A stretch of 64,000 nucleotides of DNA from Phenylobacterium sp. (GTDB lineage: Bacteria > Pseudomonadota > Alphaproteobacteria > Caulobacterales > Caulobacteraceae), in assembly GCA_020402585.1 (NCBI GenBank), contig JADBZH010000053.1:101345-165344 (forward strand), read 5' to 3'. Position numbers and translations under genes: made by a program. Position 1 is the stretch's first letter. Every line of letters starts with the position of its first letter. Of this stretch, positions 39,039-47,456 are shown in pieces. The notes beneath the pieces were generated by a model that was not told where the DNA came from, did no database searches, and saw only the letters and a list, made by a program, of their open reading frames with translations.

Positions 39039-40244
39039 ATGAAATTCAAACTCCTGGCTGGAGCGGCTCTGGCTGCTGTGACCATCGCCTCCGGGGCCTC
39101 GGCCCGCGAAGTGGGCTGGTACGGCGCGGTCGATTTTGGCTATCACTGGCCGATGGGCATCGACGCGACGTCGAGCAACAACGCCGCCAACGGCAAGCCC
39201 TATGACTGGAATCTGGGCCAGGCCGAGGACTGGTCGGGCTTCGCCCGTCTGGGCTACCAGGTGTCCAGCAACTGGCGCGTCGAGCTGGAGGGCGGCTATC
39301 GCCCCGGCGACATCGATTCGATTCGCGGCGGCGCCAGCAACGCCATCCTGGGGCTCTGCACCGCCGGTGTGGTCCGCACCGCAGCCGCTCCGAACTGCGG
39401 TTCGCCAGCCGGCAACCTGAAGACGATCACCATCATGGGCAATGTCATTTATGACATCCTGCCGGACTCCGCGCTGAACCCGTTTGTCGGCGTGGGCGTG
39501 GGCATCAATCAGACCAAGGCGGACACCATTGTCGGCCAGTTCTCGTCCATCACCCCGGTGGGTCCGGCGGCGACCGCCGCCAACCCGGCCTACCAGAACC
39601 TGACCATCGACGACGATGACACCGCCTTCGCCTGGCAGGGCATCGCCGGCGTGGCCTGGGCCATCACCGATCGTCTGGATGCGGACCTGACCTACCGCTA
39701 CCTGAGCGGGTCGGATCTGACCCTCGCCTCCAGGGGCTCCCATGCCCTGCAGCCCGGCGCGTTCGGCGGCGCCTATGAGGACCAGTCGCTGACCGTCGGT
39801 CTGCGGTACTCCTTCGCGCCCCCGCCGCCCCCGCCGCCGCCTCCCCCGCCGCCCCCGCCGCCCCCGCCTCCTCCGCCGCCGCCGCCGCCTCCGCCGCCGC
39901 CGGCCTACGAGGCGAAGCAGTTCGTGGTCTACTTCCCGTTCGATCAGTCCATCCTGACGCCGGAAGCCCAGACCATCGTCACGGAAGCGGCTGAGTACGC
40001 CAAGGCTGGCAACGCGACCCGCGTGATCGTGGTCGGTCACACCGACTCGTCCGGCTCGCCGGCCTACAACGTCCGCCTCTCCGAGCGTCGGGCCAAGGCC
40101 GTTGCCGACGCCCTGGTGGGTCAGGGCGTGGGCCAGCAGCTGATGCAGGTCGACTGGAAGGGTGAAACCGAACTCGCAGTCGCCACCGGCGACGGCGTGA
40201 AGGAACCCCTGAACCGCCGTTCGACGATCGACATCAACTTCTGA
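39039..40244 (+). CDS. OmpA-family outer-membrane protein with polyproline hinge
   Basis: 401 residues. Signal peptide (1-22, ending ASA), eight-stranded OmpA-like barrel (about 23-259), an uninterrupted run of 28 prolines (261-288), and a C-terminal OmpA peptidoglycan-binding domain (about 292-401) with VVYFPFDQSILTPEA and VVGHTDSSGSPAYNVRLSERRA. It anchors the outer membrane to the cell wall. The upstream AT-richer stretch with TATAAA at 38985-38990 is a likely -10 region. A strong terminator follows. Confidence 0.95.
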   Translation: MKFKLLAGAALAAVTIASGASAREVGWYGAVDFGYHWPMGIDATSSNNAANGKPYDWNLGQAEDWSGFARLGYQVSSNWRVELEGGYRPGDIDSIRGGASNAILGLCTAGVVRTAAAPNCGSPAGNLKTITIMGNVIYDILPDSALNPFVGVGVGINQTKADTIVGQFSSITPVGPAATAANPAYQNLTIDDDDTAFAWQGIAGVAWAITDRLDADLTYRYLSGSDLTLASRGSHALQPGAFGGAYEDQSLTVGLRYSFAPPPPPPPPPPPPPPPPPPPPPPPPPPPPAYEAKQFVVYFPFDQSILTPEAQTIVTEAAEYAKAGNATRVIVVGHTDSSGSPAYNVRLSERRAKAVADALVGQGVGQQLMQVDWKGETELAVATGDGVKEPLNRRSTIDINF

Positions 40245-40276
40245 TTTCGATCGACGGCGGAAACGCCTGAAATACG

Positions 40277-40307
40277 GGGGCCCGGTCTTTGGACCGGGCC
40301 CCTTTTT
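40277..40307 (+). terminator. Terminator after ompA
   Basis: An 11-bp perfect stem (40277-40287 with 40292-40302), a TTTG loop and five T. Confidence 0.92.
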
Positions 40308-40380
40308 CATGCTTGGCGCCTTGTCACCGGCCCTGGCGACGTCGCGGAAGTCGGGCGTGTCACAGTGTTCACAGTCTCGT

Positions 40381-40385
40381 GAATC
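40381..40385. promoter_or_regulatory. GANTC site (CcrM target) upstream of nrdA
   Basis: GAATC, a target of the Caulobacterales cell-cycle methyltransferase CcrM. GANTC is scarce in GC-rich DNA, so two in one promoter region is notable. Confidence 0.5.
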
Positions 40386-40437
40386 GATCCTCCAGGGCCT
40401 GCCGAAACTCCAGCATGTTCAAGCGTCAAGCCCCCTG

Positions 40438-40452
40438 TTAACCTCTTGTTAG
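40438..40452. promoter_or_regulatory. CtrA-like box TTAA-N7-TTAG
   Basis: TTAA (40438-40441), seven bases, TTAG (40449-40452). It differs from the CtrA consensus TTAA-N7-TTAA in one base and lies 157 bp upstream of the nrdA start. Confidence 0.5.
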
Positions 40453-40490
40453 CAAAAAACTCCCGGGGACAACCCGCCCGCGCCGTTGAC

Positions 40491-40495
40491 GAGTC
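40491..40495. promoter_or_regulatory. Second GANTC site upstream of nrdA
   Basis: GAGTC overlaps the last base of the TTGACG hexamer (40486-40491), so methylation state could affect promoter recognition. Confidence 0.5.
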
Positions 40496-40508
40496 ATTAG
40501 GGTCGTGG

Positions 40509-40555
40509 CCCCATGATGTTGCGTAGTTGGGCGGGGCGCCCACTAGATATAGACG
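40509..40555. promoter_or_regulatory. Pair of NrdR-like boxes upstream of nrdA
   Basis: Core CATGATGTTG (40512-40521, 7 of 10 against CWATATATWG) and core CTAGATATAG (40543-40552, 9 of 10). The start-to-start spacing is 31 bp, matching the 31-32 bp (three helical turns) typical of paired NrdR boxes. NrdR represses ribonucleotide reductase genes in response to ATP/dATP. Confidence 0.7.
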
Positions 40556-40608
40556 TTTTGAGAGTTGGCGGGCCCAGACCAGATCTGCGTCGCCATTGAG
40601 GATTTCGG

Positions 40609-42483
40609 GTGCAGGGCATGAGCGGTGGTGAAGCAGTCAGGCGGGTCGTTGAGGCCGAGGCGAAGGCCGGGCGAGAGCGCGCGGAACGTCCCCAGCTCCA
40701 GCTGGTGCGGAAGGTCCAGGTGGACCGCTCGCGGGACGCCCTGCTGACCGACTTCGGCAAGACCACCCTGGAGGACCGCTATCTCCTCCCAGGCGAGTCC
40801 TATCAGGACATGTTCGCCCGCGTGGCCACCGCCTATGCCGATGACGCCGACCACGCCCAGCGGGTCTACGATTACATCTCACGCCTCTGGTTCATGCCGG
40901 CCACGCCGGTCCTGTCCAACGGCGGCGCGGATCGCGGCCTGCCGATCTCCTGCTTCCTGAACGCCGTGAACGACTCGCTCGACGGCATCCAGGGCGTGTG
41001 GAACGAGAATGTCGCCCTGGCTTCCAACGGCGGCGGCATCGGCACCTACTGGGGCGGAGTCCGTTCCATCGGCGAGAAGGTGAAGGGCGCCGGCCAGACC
41101 AGCGGCATCATCCCCTTCATCCGGGTCATGGACAGCCTGACACTGGCCATCAGCCAGGGCTCCCTGCGCCGCGGATCAGCCGCCGTCTACCTCGACATCC
41201 ATCATCCGGAGATCGAGGAGTTCCTCGAGATCCGCAAACCGTCCGGAGACTTCAACCGCAAGTCCCTGAACCTGCACCATGGCATCTCCATCACCGACGA
41301 GTTCATGGAGGCCGTCCGCGACGGCGCGCCCTTCGGCCTGCGTTCGCCCAAGACCGGTGAGGTCATGCGCGAAGTCGACGCTCGCAGCCTCTGGCAGAAG
41401 ATCCTCGAAATCCGCCTGCAGACCGGCGAGCCGTACCTGATCTTCTCCGACACCGTGAACCGCTCCATGCCCCAGCATCAGCGGGACCTGGGCCTCTCGG
41501 TGCGGCAGTCGAACCTGTGCTCGGAAATCATGCTGCATACCGGCCTGGATCACCTGGGCAAGGAGCGCACCGCCGTCTGCTGCCTGTCCTCAGTGAACGC
41601 CGAGACCTTCCTGGAGTGGCGCGACCATCCGACCTTTATCGAGGATGTGATGCGCTTCCTCGACAATGTCCTTGAGGACTTCATCACCCGGGCGCCCTCC
41701 AGCATGGCCAACGCCATCTATGCGGCGCGCCGCGAGCGGTCGGTGGGCCTGGGCCTGATGGGCTTCCATTCCTTCCTGCAGATGCAGAACGTGCCCTTTG
41801 AGTCCGCCATGGCCAAGTCCTGGAACATGCGGCTCTTCAAGCACCTGCGCCGCCAGTGCGACACCGCCTCGCGGGTCCTGGCCGCCGAGCGCGGCCCTTG
41901 CCCAGACGCCGCCGAGCGCGGGGTCATGGAGCGCTTCTCCCACAAGCTGGCCATCGCCCCGACCGCGTCCATCTCGATCATCTGCGGCGGGACCAGTGCA
42001 GGGATCGAGCCGATCCCGGCCAACATCTACACCCACAAGACCCTGTCGGGCACCTTCGCGGTTCGCAATCCGTACCTGGAGCGGCTGCTGGAGGACCGGG
42101 GCCAGAACGTCCCGCCGGTCTGGGACACCATCCTCGAGAATGAGGGGTCGGTACAGCACCTCGATTTCCTGACCCCGGACGAGAAGGATGTCTTCAAGAC
42201 CGCCTTCGAGCTGGACCAGCGCTGGGTGGTCGAGTTGGCCGCCGACCGTACGCCGGACATCTGCCAGTCCCAGTCTGTGAACATCTTCCTGCCGGGCGAT
42301 GTGGACAAGTGGGACCTCCACATGCTGCACTGGGCAGCCTGGGAGCAGGGGTGCAAGTCGCTCTATTACCTGCGCTCCAAGTCCGTGCAGCGCGCCGCCC
42401 ACGCGGGCGCCGAGGCGGTGGCCAGCGTCGAGCTGGCCGATGAGGGGCGCACCGACTATGAGGAGTGCCTCGCCTGCCAATAG
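40609..42483 (+). CDS. nrdA: Class I ribonucleoside-diphosphate reductase, alpha subunit
   Basis: 624 residues. SNGGADRGLPISCFLNAV, the NLCSEIML active-site block, TASISIICGGTSAGIEP and the C-terminal redox pair CLAC in YEECLACQ are present. It reduces NDPs to dNDPs with NrdB. The ~90-residue N-terminal ATP-cone seen in E. coli NrdA (about 760 residues) is absent, so overall dATP inhibition by that domain should be missing. GTG 40609 has GAGG well placed before it; the in-frame ATG at 40618 is the alternative. Confidence 0.95.
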   Translation: MQGMSGGEAVRRVVEAEAKAGRERAERPQLQLVRKVQVDRSRDALLTDFGKTTLEDRYLLPGESYQDMFARVATAYADDADHAQRVYDYISRLWFMPATPVLSNGGADRGLPISCFLNAVNDSLDGIQGVWNENVALASNGGGIGTYWGGVRSIGEKVKGAGQTSGIIPFIRVMDSLTLAISQGSLRRGSAAVYLDIHHPEIEEFLEIRKPSGDFNRKSLNLHHGISITDEFMEAVRDGAPFGLRSPKTGEVMREVDARSLWQKILEIRLQTGEPYLIFSDTVNRSMPQHQRDLGLSVRQSNLCSEIMLHTGLDHLGKERTAVCCLSSVNAETFLEWRDHPTFIEDVMRFLDNVLEDFITRAPSSMANAIYAARRERSVGLGLMGFHSFLQMQNVPFESAMAKSWNMRLFKHLRRQCDTASRVLAAERGPCPDAAERGVMERFSHKLAIAPTASISIICGGTSAGIEPIPANIYTHKTLSGTFAVRNPYLERLLEDRGQNVPPVWDTILENEGSVQHLDFLTPDEKDVFKTAFELDQRWVVELAADRTPDICQSQSVNIFLPGDVDKWDLHMLHWAAWEQGCKSLYYLRSKSVQRAAHAGAEAVASVELADEGRTDYEECLACQ

Positions 42484-42503
42484 GCGGGGCGGACGCCGGA
42501 TGT

Positions 42504-42550
42504 GCACAACATGTTGGGGCTGATGAAGTGAGACCCCCTAGATATCGGAT
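42504..42550. promoter_or_regulatory. Pair of NrdR-like boxes upstream of nrdB
   Basis: Core CAACATGTTG (42507-42516, palindromic, 8 of 10) and core CTAGATATCG (42538-42547, 8 of 10), again exactly 31 bp apart. nrdB therefore seems to have its own NrdR-controlled promoter although nrdA lies just upstream. Confidence 0.7.
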
Positions 42551-42616
42551 CGAAGCCGTGTCTAGATCGCGCCTTGAACCGCTGAGATCCATCGTCTTCC
42601 CCAGGAGAGCCTGACC

Positions 42617-43654
42617 GTGTCCGCCAAGTCGTCCCTGCCTGGTCTGCTCACGCCGTCCTACGCCTACAAGCCCTTCCGCTACCCTTGGGCCTACGACTTC
42701 TGGAAGCGTCAGCAGCAGGTCCACTGGATGCCGGAGGAGGTTCCCCTCGGCGAGGACCTCAAGGACTGGGCGGCCAAGCTCAACGACCGCGAGCGGAACC
42801 TGCTCACCCAGATCTTCCGGTTCTTCACCCAGTCGGACGTCGAGGTGAACGACAACTACATGGAGCGCTATTCGCGCGTCTTCCGTCCGACCGAGATCAA
42901 GATGATGCTGGCCTCGTTCTCCAACATGGAGACGATCCACATCGCCGCCTACGCCCTGCTGCTCGAGACGATCGGTATGCCCGATTCCGAGTTCACGGCC
43001 TTCCTGGAGTTCCAGGAACTCAAGGCCAAGCATGACTACATGCAGCAGTTCGGGGTCGATACCGAGGCCGACATCGCCCGGACTCTCGCCATGTTCGGCG
43101 CCTTCACCGAGGGCCTGCAGCTGTTCGCCAGCTTCGCCATGCTGATGAACTTCCCCCGGCACAACAAGATGAAGGGCATGGGGCAGATCGTGTCCTGGTC
43201 GGTGCGGGACGAGAGCCTGCATTGCGAAGGCATCATCAAGCTCTACCACGCCTTCAACCAGGAAACGGGGGCGGTCACGCCCTCCGTGGCGGACGACATC
43301 GTCGACTGCTGCAAGACCGTGGTGAACCTGGAGGACAAGTTCATCGACCTGGCCTTCTCGGCCGGGGAGGTCCAGGGCATGACCCCAGACGACATCAAGG
43401 CCTACATCCGCTTCATCGCGGACTGGCGCCTGCGCCAGCTGGCCCTGCCGGAGGTCTACGGGGTGAAGGAGAATCCCCTGCCCTGGCTGCAGTCGATGCT
43501 GTCGGGCGTAGAGCACGCCAACTTCTTTGAGGCCCGTTCGACCGAGTACTCCAAGGCGGCGACCCGCGGGCAGTGGCACGGCGAGGCCGGCGTCTGGACG
43601 GAGTTCGACCGCCTCCTGGCCCGCCGCACCGTTCCCGCCGAGCCGGCTGAGTAG
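42617..43654 (+). CDS. nrdB: Class I ribonucleotide reductase, beta subunit
   Basis: 345 residues of the ferritin-like fold. The radical-tyrosine motif E-T-I-H-x3-Y is in SNMETIHIAAYAL, and further metal ligands lie in SVRDESLHCEG. The tyrosyl-radical Tyr is present, indicating a class Ia-type enzyme. It makes the radical used by NrdA. GTG start with AGGAGAG 7 bp before it. No ATP-cone is fused to this subunit either. Confidence 0.95.
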   Translation: MSAKSSLPGLLTPSYAYKPFRYPWAYDFWKRQQQVHWMPEEVPLGEDLKDWAAKLNDRERNLLTQIFRFFTQSDVEVNDNYMERYSRVFRPTEIKMMLASFSNMETIHIAAYALLLETIGMPDSEFTAFLEFQELKAKHDYMQQFGVDTEADIARTLAMFGAFTEGLQLFASFAMLMNFPRHNKMKGMGQIVSWSVRDESLHCEGIIKLYHAFNQETGAVTPSVADDIVDCCKTVVNLEDKFIDLAFSAGEVQGMTPDDIKAYIRFIADWRLRQLALPEVYGVKENPLPWLQSMLSGVEHANFFEARSTEYSKAATRGQWHGEAGVWTEFDRLLARRTVPAEPAE

Positions 43655-43663
43655 GCGCTCCGG

Positions 43664-44530
43664 TCAGGCGGTTCGCCGGCCCATCAGCTCCATCAACGCG
43701 GCCACCCGGTTGGCGGTGGACGGGTGGGTCGAGAACAGGTTGTCCATCCCCTCCCCGTGAAGGGGGTTGATGATGAACATGTGGCTGGTGGCCGGATTGG
43801 CCTCGGCGTCGGGGTTCCTGACCCCGTGGGCGTAGGCCTCGATCTTCCGAAGCGCACTGGCGAGGGCCTCCGGGTCTCCGGATATCTCGGCCCCCGCCCG
43901 GTCGGCCTCGTACTCCCGGCTGCGGCTGATGGCCATCTGCACCAGGGCGGCGGCGATCGGCGCCAGGATCATCACCACCAGGCCCAGCCAGCCGGGGCCA
44001 CGGCGTTCCCCGTCCCCGGTCATCCCCCCGAAGGCGGCCAGATTGGCGAGGGTCGAGATGGCGCCCGCGATCGTCGCCGTCACTGTCATGGTCAGGGTGT
44101 CGCGGTGCATCACGTGCGCCAGTTCGTGGGCCATGACGCCGCGGATCTCGCGTCGGTCCAGCATTTCCAGGAGGCCCCGGGTCGCCGCGACCGCCGCGTT
44201 CTCGGGGTTCCGGCCGGTGGCGAAGGCGTTCGGCTGGTCCTGGTCGATGATGTAGATCTTGGGAAGGGGCATCTGCGCCCTGGCCGCAAGGTCGCGGACG
44301 TCCGAGGCATAGGCCCGGACGCGCGGGTCCGGGTGGGTGTCGTCCACCGCCGCCGCCCGGTACATCTTCAGGACGATCTTGTCCGAGTTCCAGTAGCTGA
44401 AGAGGTTCATCGCCACGGCCAGGCCGAAAGCGATCAGCATGCCGTTCAGGCCGGCCATGCTGTAGCCGATACCCACGAAGATGGCCGTCAGTGCGGCCAG
44501 CAGGGTGAAGGTCTTCAGGGTGTTGCGCAT
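43664..44530 (-). CDS. htpX: HtpX membrane zinc protease
   Basis: 288 residues. Two N-terminal membrane segments (about 8-50), zinc motif HELAH in [16 protein letters not shown], two further membrane segments (about 150-205) and the third ligand in [10 protein letters not shown]. It degrades misfolded inner-membrane proteins with FtsH. ATG 44530 is chosen because MRNTLKTF is the conserved start; in-frame ATGs at 44545 and 44602 lack ribosome sites. Convergent with nrdB, 9-bp gap. Confidence 0.94.
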   Translation of the reverse strand: MRNTLKTFTLLAALTAIFVGIGYSMAGLNGMLIAFGLAVAMNLFSYWNSDKIVLKMYRAAAVDDTHPDPRVRAYASDVRDLAARAQMPLPKIYIIDQDQPNAFATGRNPENAAVAATRGLLEMLDRREIRGVMAHELAHVMHRDTLTMTVTATIAGAISTLANLAAFGGMTGDGERRGPGWLGLVVMILAPIAAALVQMAISRSREYEADRAGAEISGDPEALASALRKIEAYAHGVRNPDAEANPATSHMFIINPLHGEGMDNLFSTHPSTANRVAALMELMGRRTA

Positions 44531-44584
44531 CGGGTTCCGCCCCATGGAGTCTGACGGCGGGAATATGGGGAGACGGGCGCGCCG

Positions 44585-44710
44585 GTGGAAGACCATGGCC
44601 ACGCCGGCCTGGTCGCGACCCTGATCTGGTGCGCCTGCTTGGCCGGTACGGTGCTGGCGTCCATCTCGGGCCCGGCGCCCCCTCGGAATTCGACGAGGAG
44701 CACGCTATGA
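44585..44710 (+). CDS. Possible small membrane protein (41 aa)
   Basis: A GTG-initiated frame starting [12 protein letters not shown] with a hydrophobic core [19 protein letters not shown] and a short polar tail, ending just before amn. GGGGAGA (44568-44574) lies 10 bp upstream, rather far. The single membrane helix is suggestive, but the ORF is short and could be chance. Confidence 0.22.
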   Translation: MEDHGHAGLVATLIWCACLAGTVLASISGPAPPRNSTRSTL

Positions 44711-44716
44711 AGGGGC

Positions 44717-46168
44717 ATGACGCCAAACGCCGACGCTGTGCGCATCTGTGATGCGCTGGAGGCCGAATACGACGCCTCCGTCACCGCCCTGAGGACCGCC
44801 CTGAATGACTTCTTGTCCGGCGGCGTCCCTCCTGATCCCTCCCTGCGCGCATCGGGGGCCTTTTCCTATCCCAGTCTCAGGTTGGTCTGGCCCTCGGGTC
44901 TCGACTATCCGCGCCTGGCCCGGGCCTATGCCCGCCTGGCCGCACCGGGCGCCTATGAGACCACGGTCACCCGGCCCCGGCATTTCCGGGAGTTCCTGGT
45001 CGAACAGCTCTCCCTGCTGATGGCGGACTTCGACGTCACCGTCAGCGTCGGCCGTTCGACCCAGGAGATCCCCTTCGCCTACGTCCTGGACGCCTCTGTC
45101 GACCTCGCCCAGGCCGATATCGGCGCCGTCGAGATCGCTCGGCACTTCCCCACGACCGAACTGGCCTACATCGGCGACGAGGTGGCGGACGGCCTCTGGG
45201 TCTCGCCGCCCGAGGCGGCCCGCCCCCTCGCCCTCTTCGACGGTCTGCGCACCGACTTCTCCCTCGCCCGGCTCACCCACTACACGGGGACCCCGGCCGA
45301 GCACGTCCAGTCCTATGTCCTCTTCACGAACTATCACCGCTATGTGGACGAGTTCGTCCGCTGGTCCTGCGATCGGCTGCGCAGCGACGAGGGCTACACC
45401 GGCCTGTCCACCGCCGGCGGCGTCCTGGTCACGCGGGACACGCCCAACCCCGAACAGGTCGTCGCCGACGCCACCTGGCGGCGCCACCAGATGCCCGCCT
45501 ACCATCTCATGGCGCCGGGACGCCGGGGGGTGACCCTGGTCAACATCGGCGTCGGCCCGTCGAACGCCAAGACCATCACCGACCACCTGGCCGTCCTGCG
45601 GCCTGAGGCCTGGCTGATGATCGGCCACTGCGGCGGGCTGAGGGGCTCCCAGACCATCGGCGACTATGTCCTGGCCCACGCCTACCTGCGGGATGACCAC
45701 GTCCTGGACGACGTCCTGCCGCCGGAAATCCCCATCCCGCCCATCGCCGAGGTCCAGGTGGCCCTCGGACGGGCCGCCGAGACCATCACCGGAGAAAGCG
45801 GCGACGCCCTCAAGCGGCGCCTGCGCACCGGCACGGTGGTGACCACCGACGATCGCAACTGGGAGCTGCGCTACTCCTCCAGCGCCCTGAGATTCAACCA
45901 GTCCCGGGCCGTGGCCATCGACATGGAAAGCGCCACCATCGCCGCCCAGGGCTACCGGTTCCGGGTGCCCTACGGCACCCTGCTCTGTGTTTCCGACAAG
46001 CCCCTGCATGGCGAGATCAAGCTGCCCGGCCAGGCCAACGCCTTCTATGACCGGGCCATCGGCCAGCACCTGCAGATCGGCCTGGCGACGGTGGACCTGC
46101 TGCGGCGGGAGGGGGCCGGCCTGCACTCGCGCAAGCTTCGCAGCTTCGATGAGCCGCCCTTCCGCTGA
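44717..46168 (+). CDS. amn: AMP nucleosidase
   Basis: 483 residues. An N-terminal Amn-specific domain (about 1-165, with GRSTQEIPFAYVLD) is followed by a nucleoside-phosphorylase-like catalytic domain (NIGVGPSNAKTITDHLAVLRP, MIGHCGGLRGSQTIGDYV, and AIDMESATIAAQGYRF). It splits AMP into adenine and ribose 5-phosphate, adjusting adenylate pools. AAGGGGC sits immediately before the ATG. Confidence 0.94.
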   Translation: MTPNADAVRICDALEAEYDASVTALRTALNDFLSGGVPPDPSLRASGAFSYPSLRLVWPSGLDYPRLARAYARLAAPGAYETTVTRPRHFREFLVEQLSLLMADFDVTVSVGRSTQEIPFAYVLDASVDLAQADIGAVEIARHFPTTELAYIGDEVADGLWVSPPEAARPLALFDGLRTDFSLARLTHYTGTPAEHVQSYVLFTNYHRYVDEFVRWSCDRLRSDEGYTGLSTAGGVLVTRDTPNPEQVVADATWRRHQMPAYHLMAPGRRGVTLVNIGVGPSNAKTITDHLAVLRPEAWLMIGHCGGLRGSQTIGDYVLAHAYLRDDHVLDDVLPPEIPIPPIAEVQVALGRAAETITGESGDALKRRLRTGTVVTTDDRNWELRYSSSALRFNQSRAVAIDMESATIAAQGYRFRVPYGTLLCVSDKPLHGEIKLPGQANAFYDRAIGQHLQIGLATVDLLRREGAGLHSRKLRSFDEPPFR

Positions 46169-46231
46169 TCGCGGGTGCTGACACGGGCCCGCGCTTCGCC
46201 TAATCGTCGCGCGCCGAACAGGGAGGGCGAT

Positions 46232-47401
46232 ATGCAGAGCTTCCAGCCGCCGAGGCGCATCCTCATGGGCCCTGGCCCCTCCGACGTCAGCCCGCGCGTG
46301 CTCGCGGCCCTGGCCCGTCCGACGGTAGGCCACCTGGATCCCGCCTTCCAGGACCTCATGGAAGAGATCAAGGCCGCCCTGGCGCGCCTCTTCAACGCCC
46401 CCGACCATGCCTGTGTCCCTCTGCCGGCCCCCGGCACGGCGGGCATGGAGGCGGCCCTGATGAACCTGTTGGAGCCGGGCGACCGGGCGGTGATCGCCGT
46501 CAACGGCGTCTTCGGCGGCCGCATGGCCGACATGGCGGGCCGCGCTGGCGCCGAGGCGGTGCGGGTCGACGCGCCCTGGGGCGAACCCGTCGACGTCGCC
46601 GCCGTCGAGGCCGCCCTCGCCTCCGGCCCGGCCAAGGTGCTGGCCTTCGTCCACGCCGAAACCTCCACGGGCGTGCGGTCCGACGCCGCCGCCCTCTGCG
46701 CCCTGGCCCGCCGGCACGGCGCCCTGTCCATCGTCGACTGCGTGACCTCCCTCGGCGGGGTGCCGGTGGACGCCGCAGGCTGGGACGCCGACGTCCTCTA
46801 CTCCGGCACCCAGAAGTGCCTCTCGGCGCCTCCCGGCCTGTCTCCCGTCGCCTTCTCCCGCCGCGCCCTGGACGCGGTGGCCGCCCGCACCACGCCGGTG
46901 CGGAACTGGCTCCTCGATGTCAGCCTTCTGATGGCCTACTGGGGCGGGGAGGGTGGCCGCACCTATCACCACACCGCGCCCATCAACGCCCTCTACGGCC
47001 TGCATGAGTCCCTCGTGGCCCTGTTCGAGGAGGGCCAGCAGGCCGTCTTCGTGCGCCACGCCCGGATGCACGAGGCCCTGGTCGCCGGCCTGGAGGCCCT
47101 CGGCCTGGAAATGCTGGTCGCCCCCGAGCATCGACTGCCCCAGCTCAACACGGTCCGCGTTCCCGAGGGCGTCGACGAGGCGGCCGTCCGGGCGCACATG
47201 CTGGCGCGCTGGGACCTGGAGATCGGCGCCGGCCTCGGTCCCCTGAAGGGCCAGGTCTGGCGGATCGGCCTCATGGGCGCCTCCGCAAGCTCCTGGCATG
47301 TCCGCCTTTGCCTTACCGCCCTGGCCGACGCCCTGGCGGCCCAGGGCCGGTCGGTCGACCTCGATGCGGCCCTGTCCGCCGCCGAGGCGCGCCTAGGCTG
47401 A
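46232..47401 (+). CDS. Alanine-glyoxylate/serine-pyruvate type aminotransferase
   Basis: 389 residues, class V PLP aminotransferase. PLP lysine K195 is in YSGTQKCLSAPPGLSP, with GPGPSDVSPRVL near the N-terminus and VDCVTSLGGVPVD before the lysine. These enzymes use glyoxylate or pyruvate as acceptor and alanine or serine as donor. GGGAGGG 4 bp before ATG 46232 sets the start. 63 bp downstream of amn. Confidence 0.9.
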   Translation: MQSFQPPRRILMGPGPSDVSPRVLAALARPTVGHLDPAFQDLMEEIKAALARLFNAPDHACVPLPAPGTAGMEAALMNLLEPGDRAVIAVNGVFGGRMADMAGRAGAEAVRVDAPWGEPVDVAAVEAALASGPAKVLAFVHAETSTGVRSDAAALCALARRHGALSIVDCVTSLGGVPVDAAGWDADVLYSGTQKCLSAPPGLSPVAFSRRALDAVAARTTPVRNWLLDVSLLMAYWGGEGGRTYHHTAPINALYGLHESLVALFEEGQQAVFVRHARMHEALVAGLEALGLEMLVAPEHRLPQLNTVRVPEGVDEAAVRAHMLARWDLEIGAGLGPLKGQVWRIGLMGASASSWHVRLCLTALADALAAQGRSVDLDAALSAAEARLG

Positions 47402-47456
47402 CAGGCGGCCCGGGCGGGCGCATAGTCGGCATCCAAGGTCTGGTCAGGAGCCCGCC

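Larger units (their letters stand above)
40245..40608. other. 364-bp intergenic region: ompA terminator plus nrdA control region
   Basis: No gene. The first 65 bp hold the ompA terminator. The rest holds two GANTC sites, a CtrA-like box, a TTGACG -35-like hexamer (40486-40491) and two NrdR-like boxes; each is listed separately. It reads as a dense cell-cycle and redox-controlled promoter for nrdA. Confidence 0.7.

Noticed and set aside
39819..39902. Tandem-repeat or CRISPR-like array
   Set aside because: The CCN repeats are proline codons in frame within OmpA; there are no spacers.
44705..47299. 864-codon open frame on the minus strand
   Set aside because: It lies antisense to amn and the aminotransferase, both with clear domain motifs. 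Its composition (Gly, Asp, Val, Gln, His rich, no motifs) is that of a GC-rich shadow frame.
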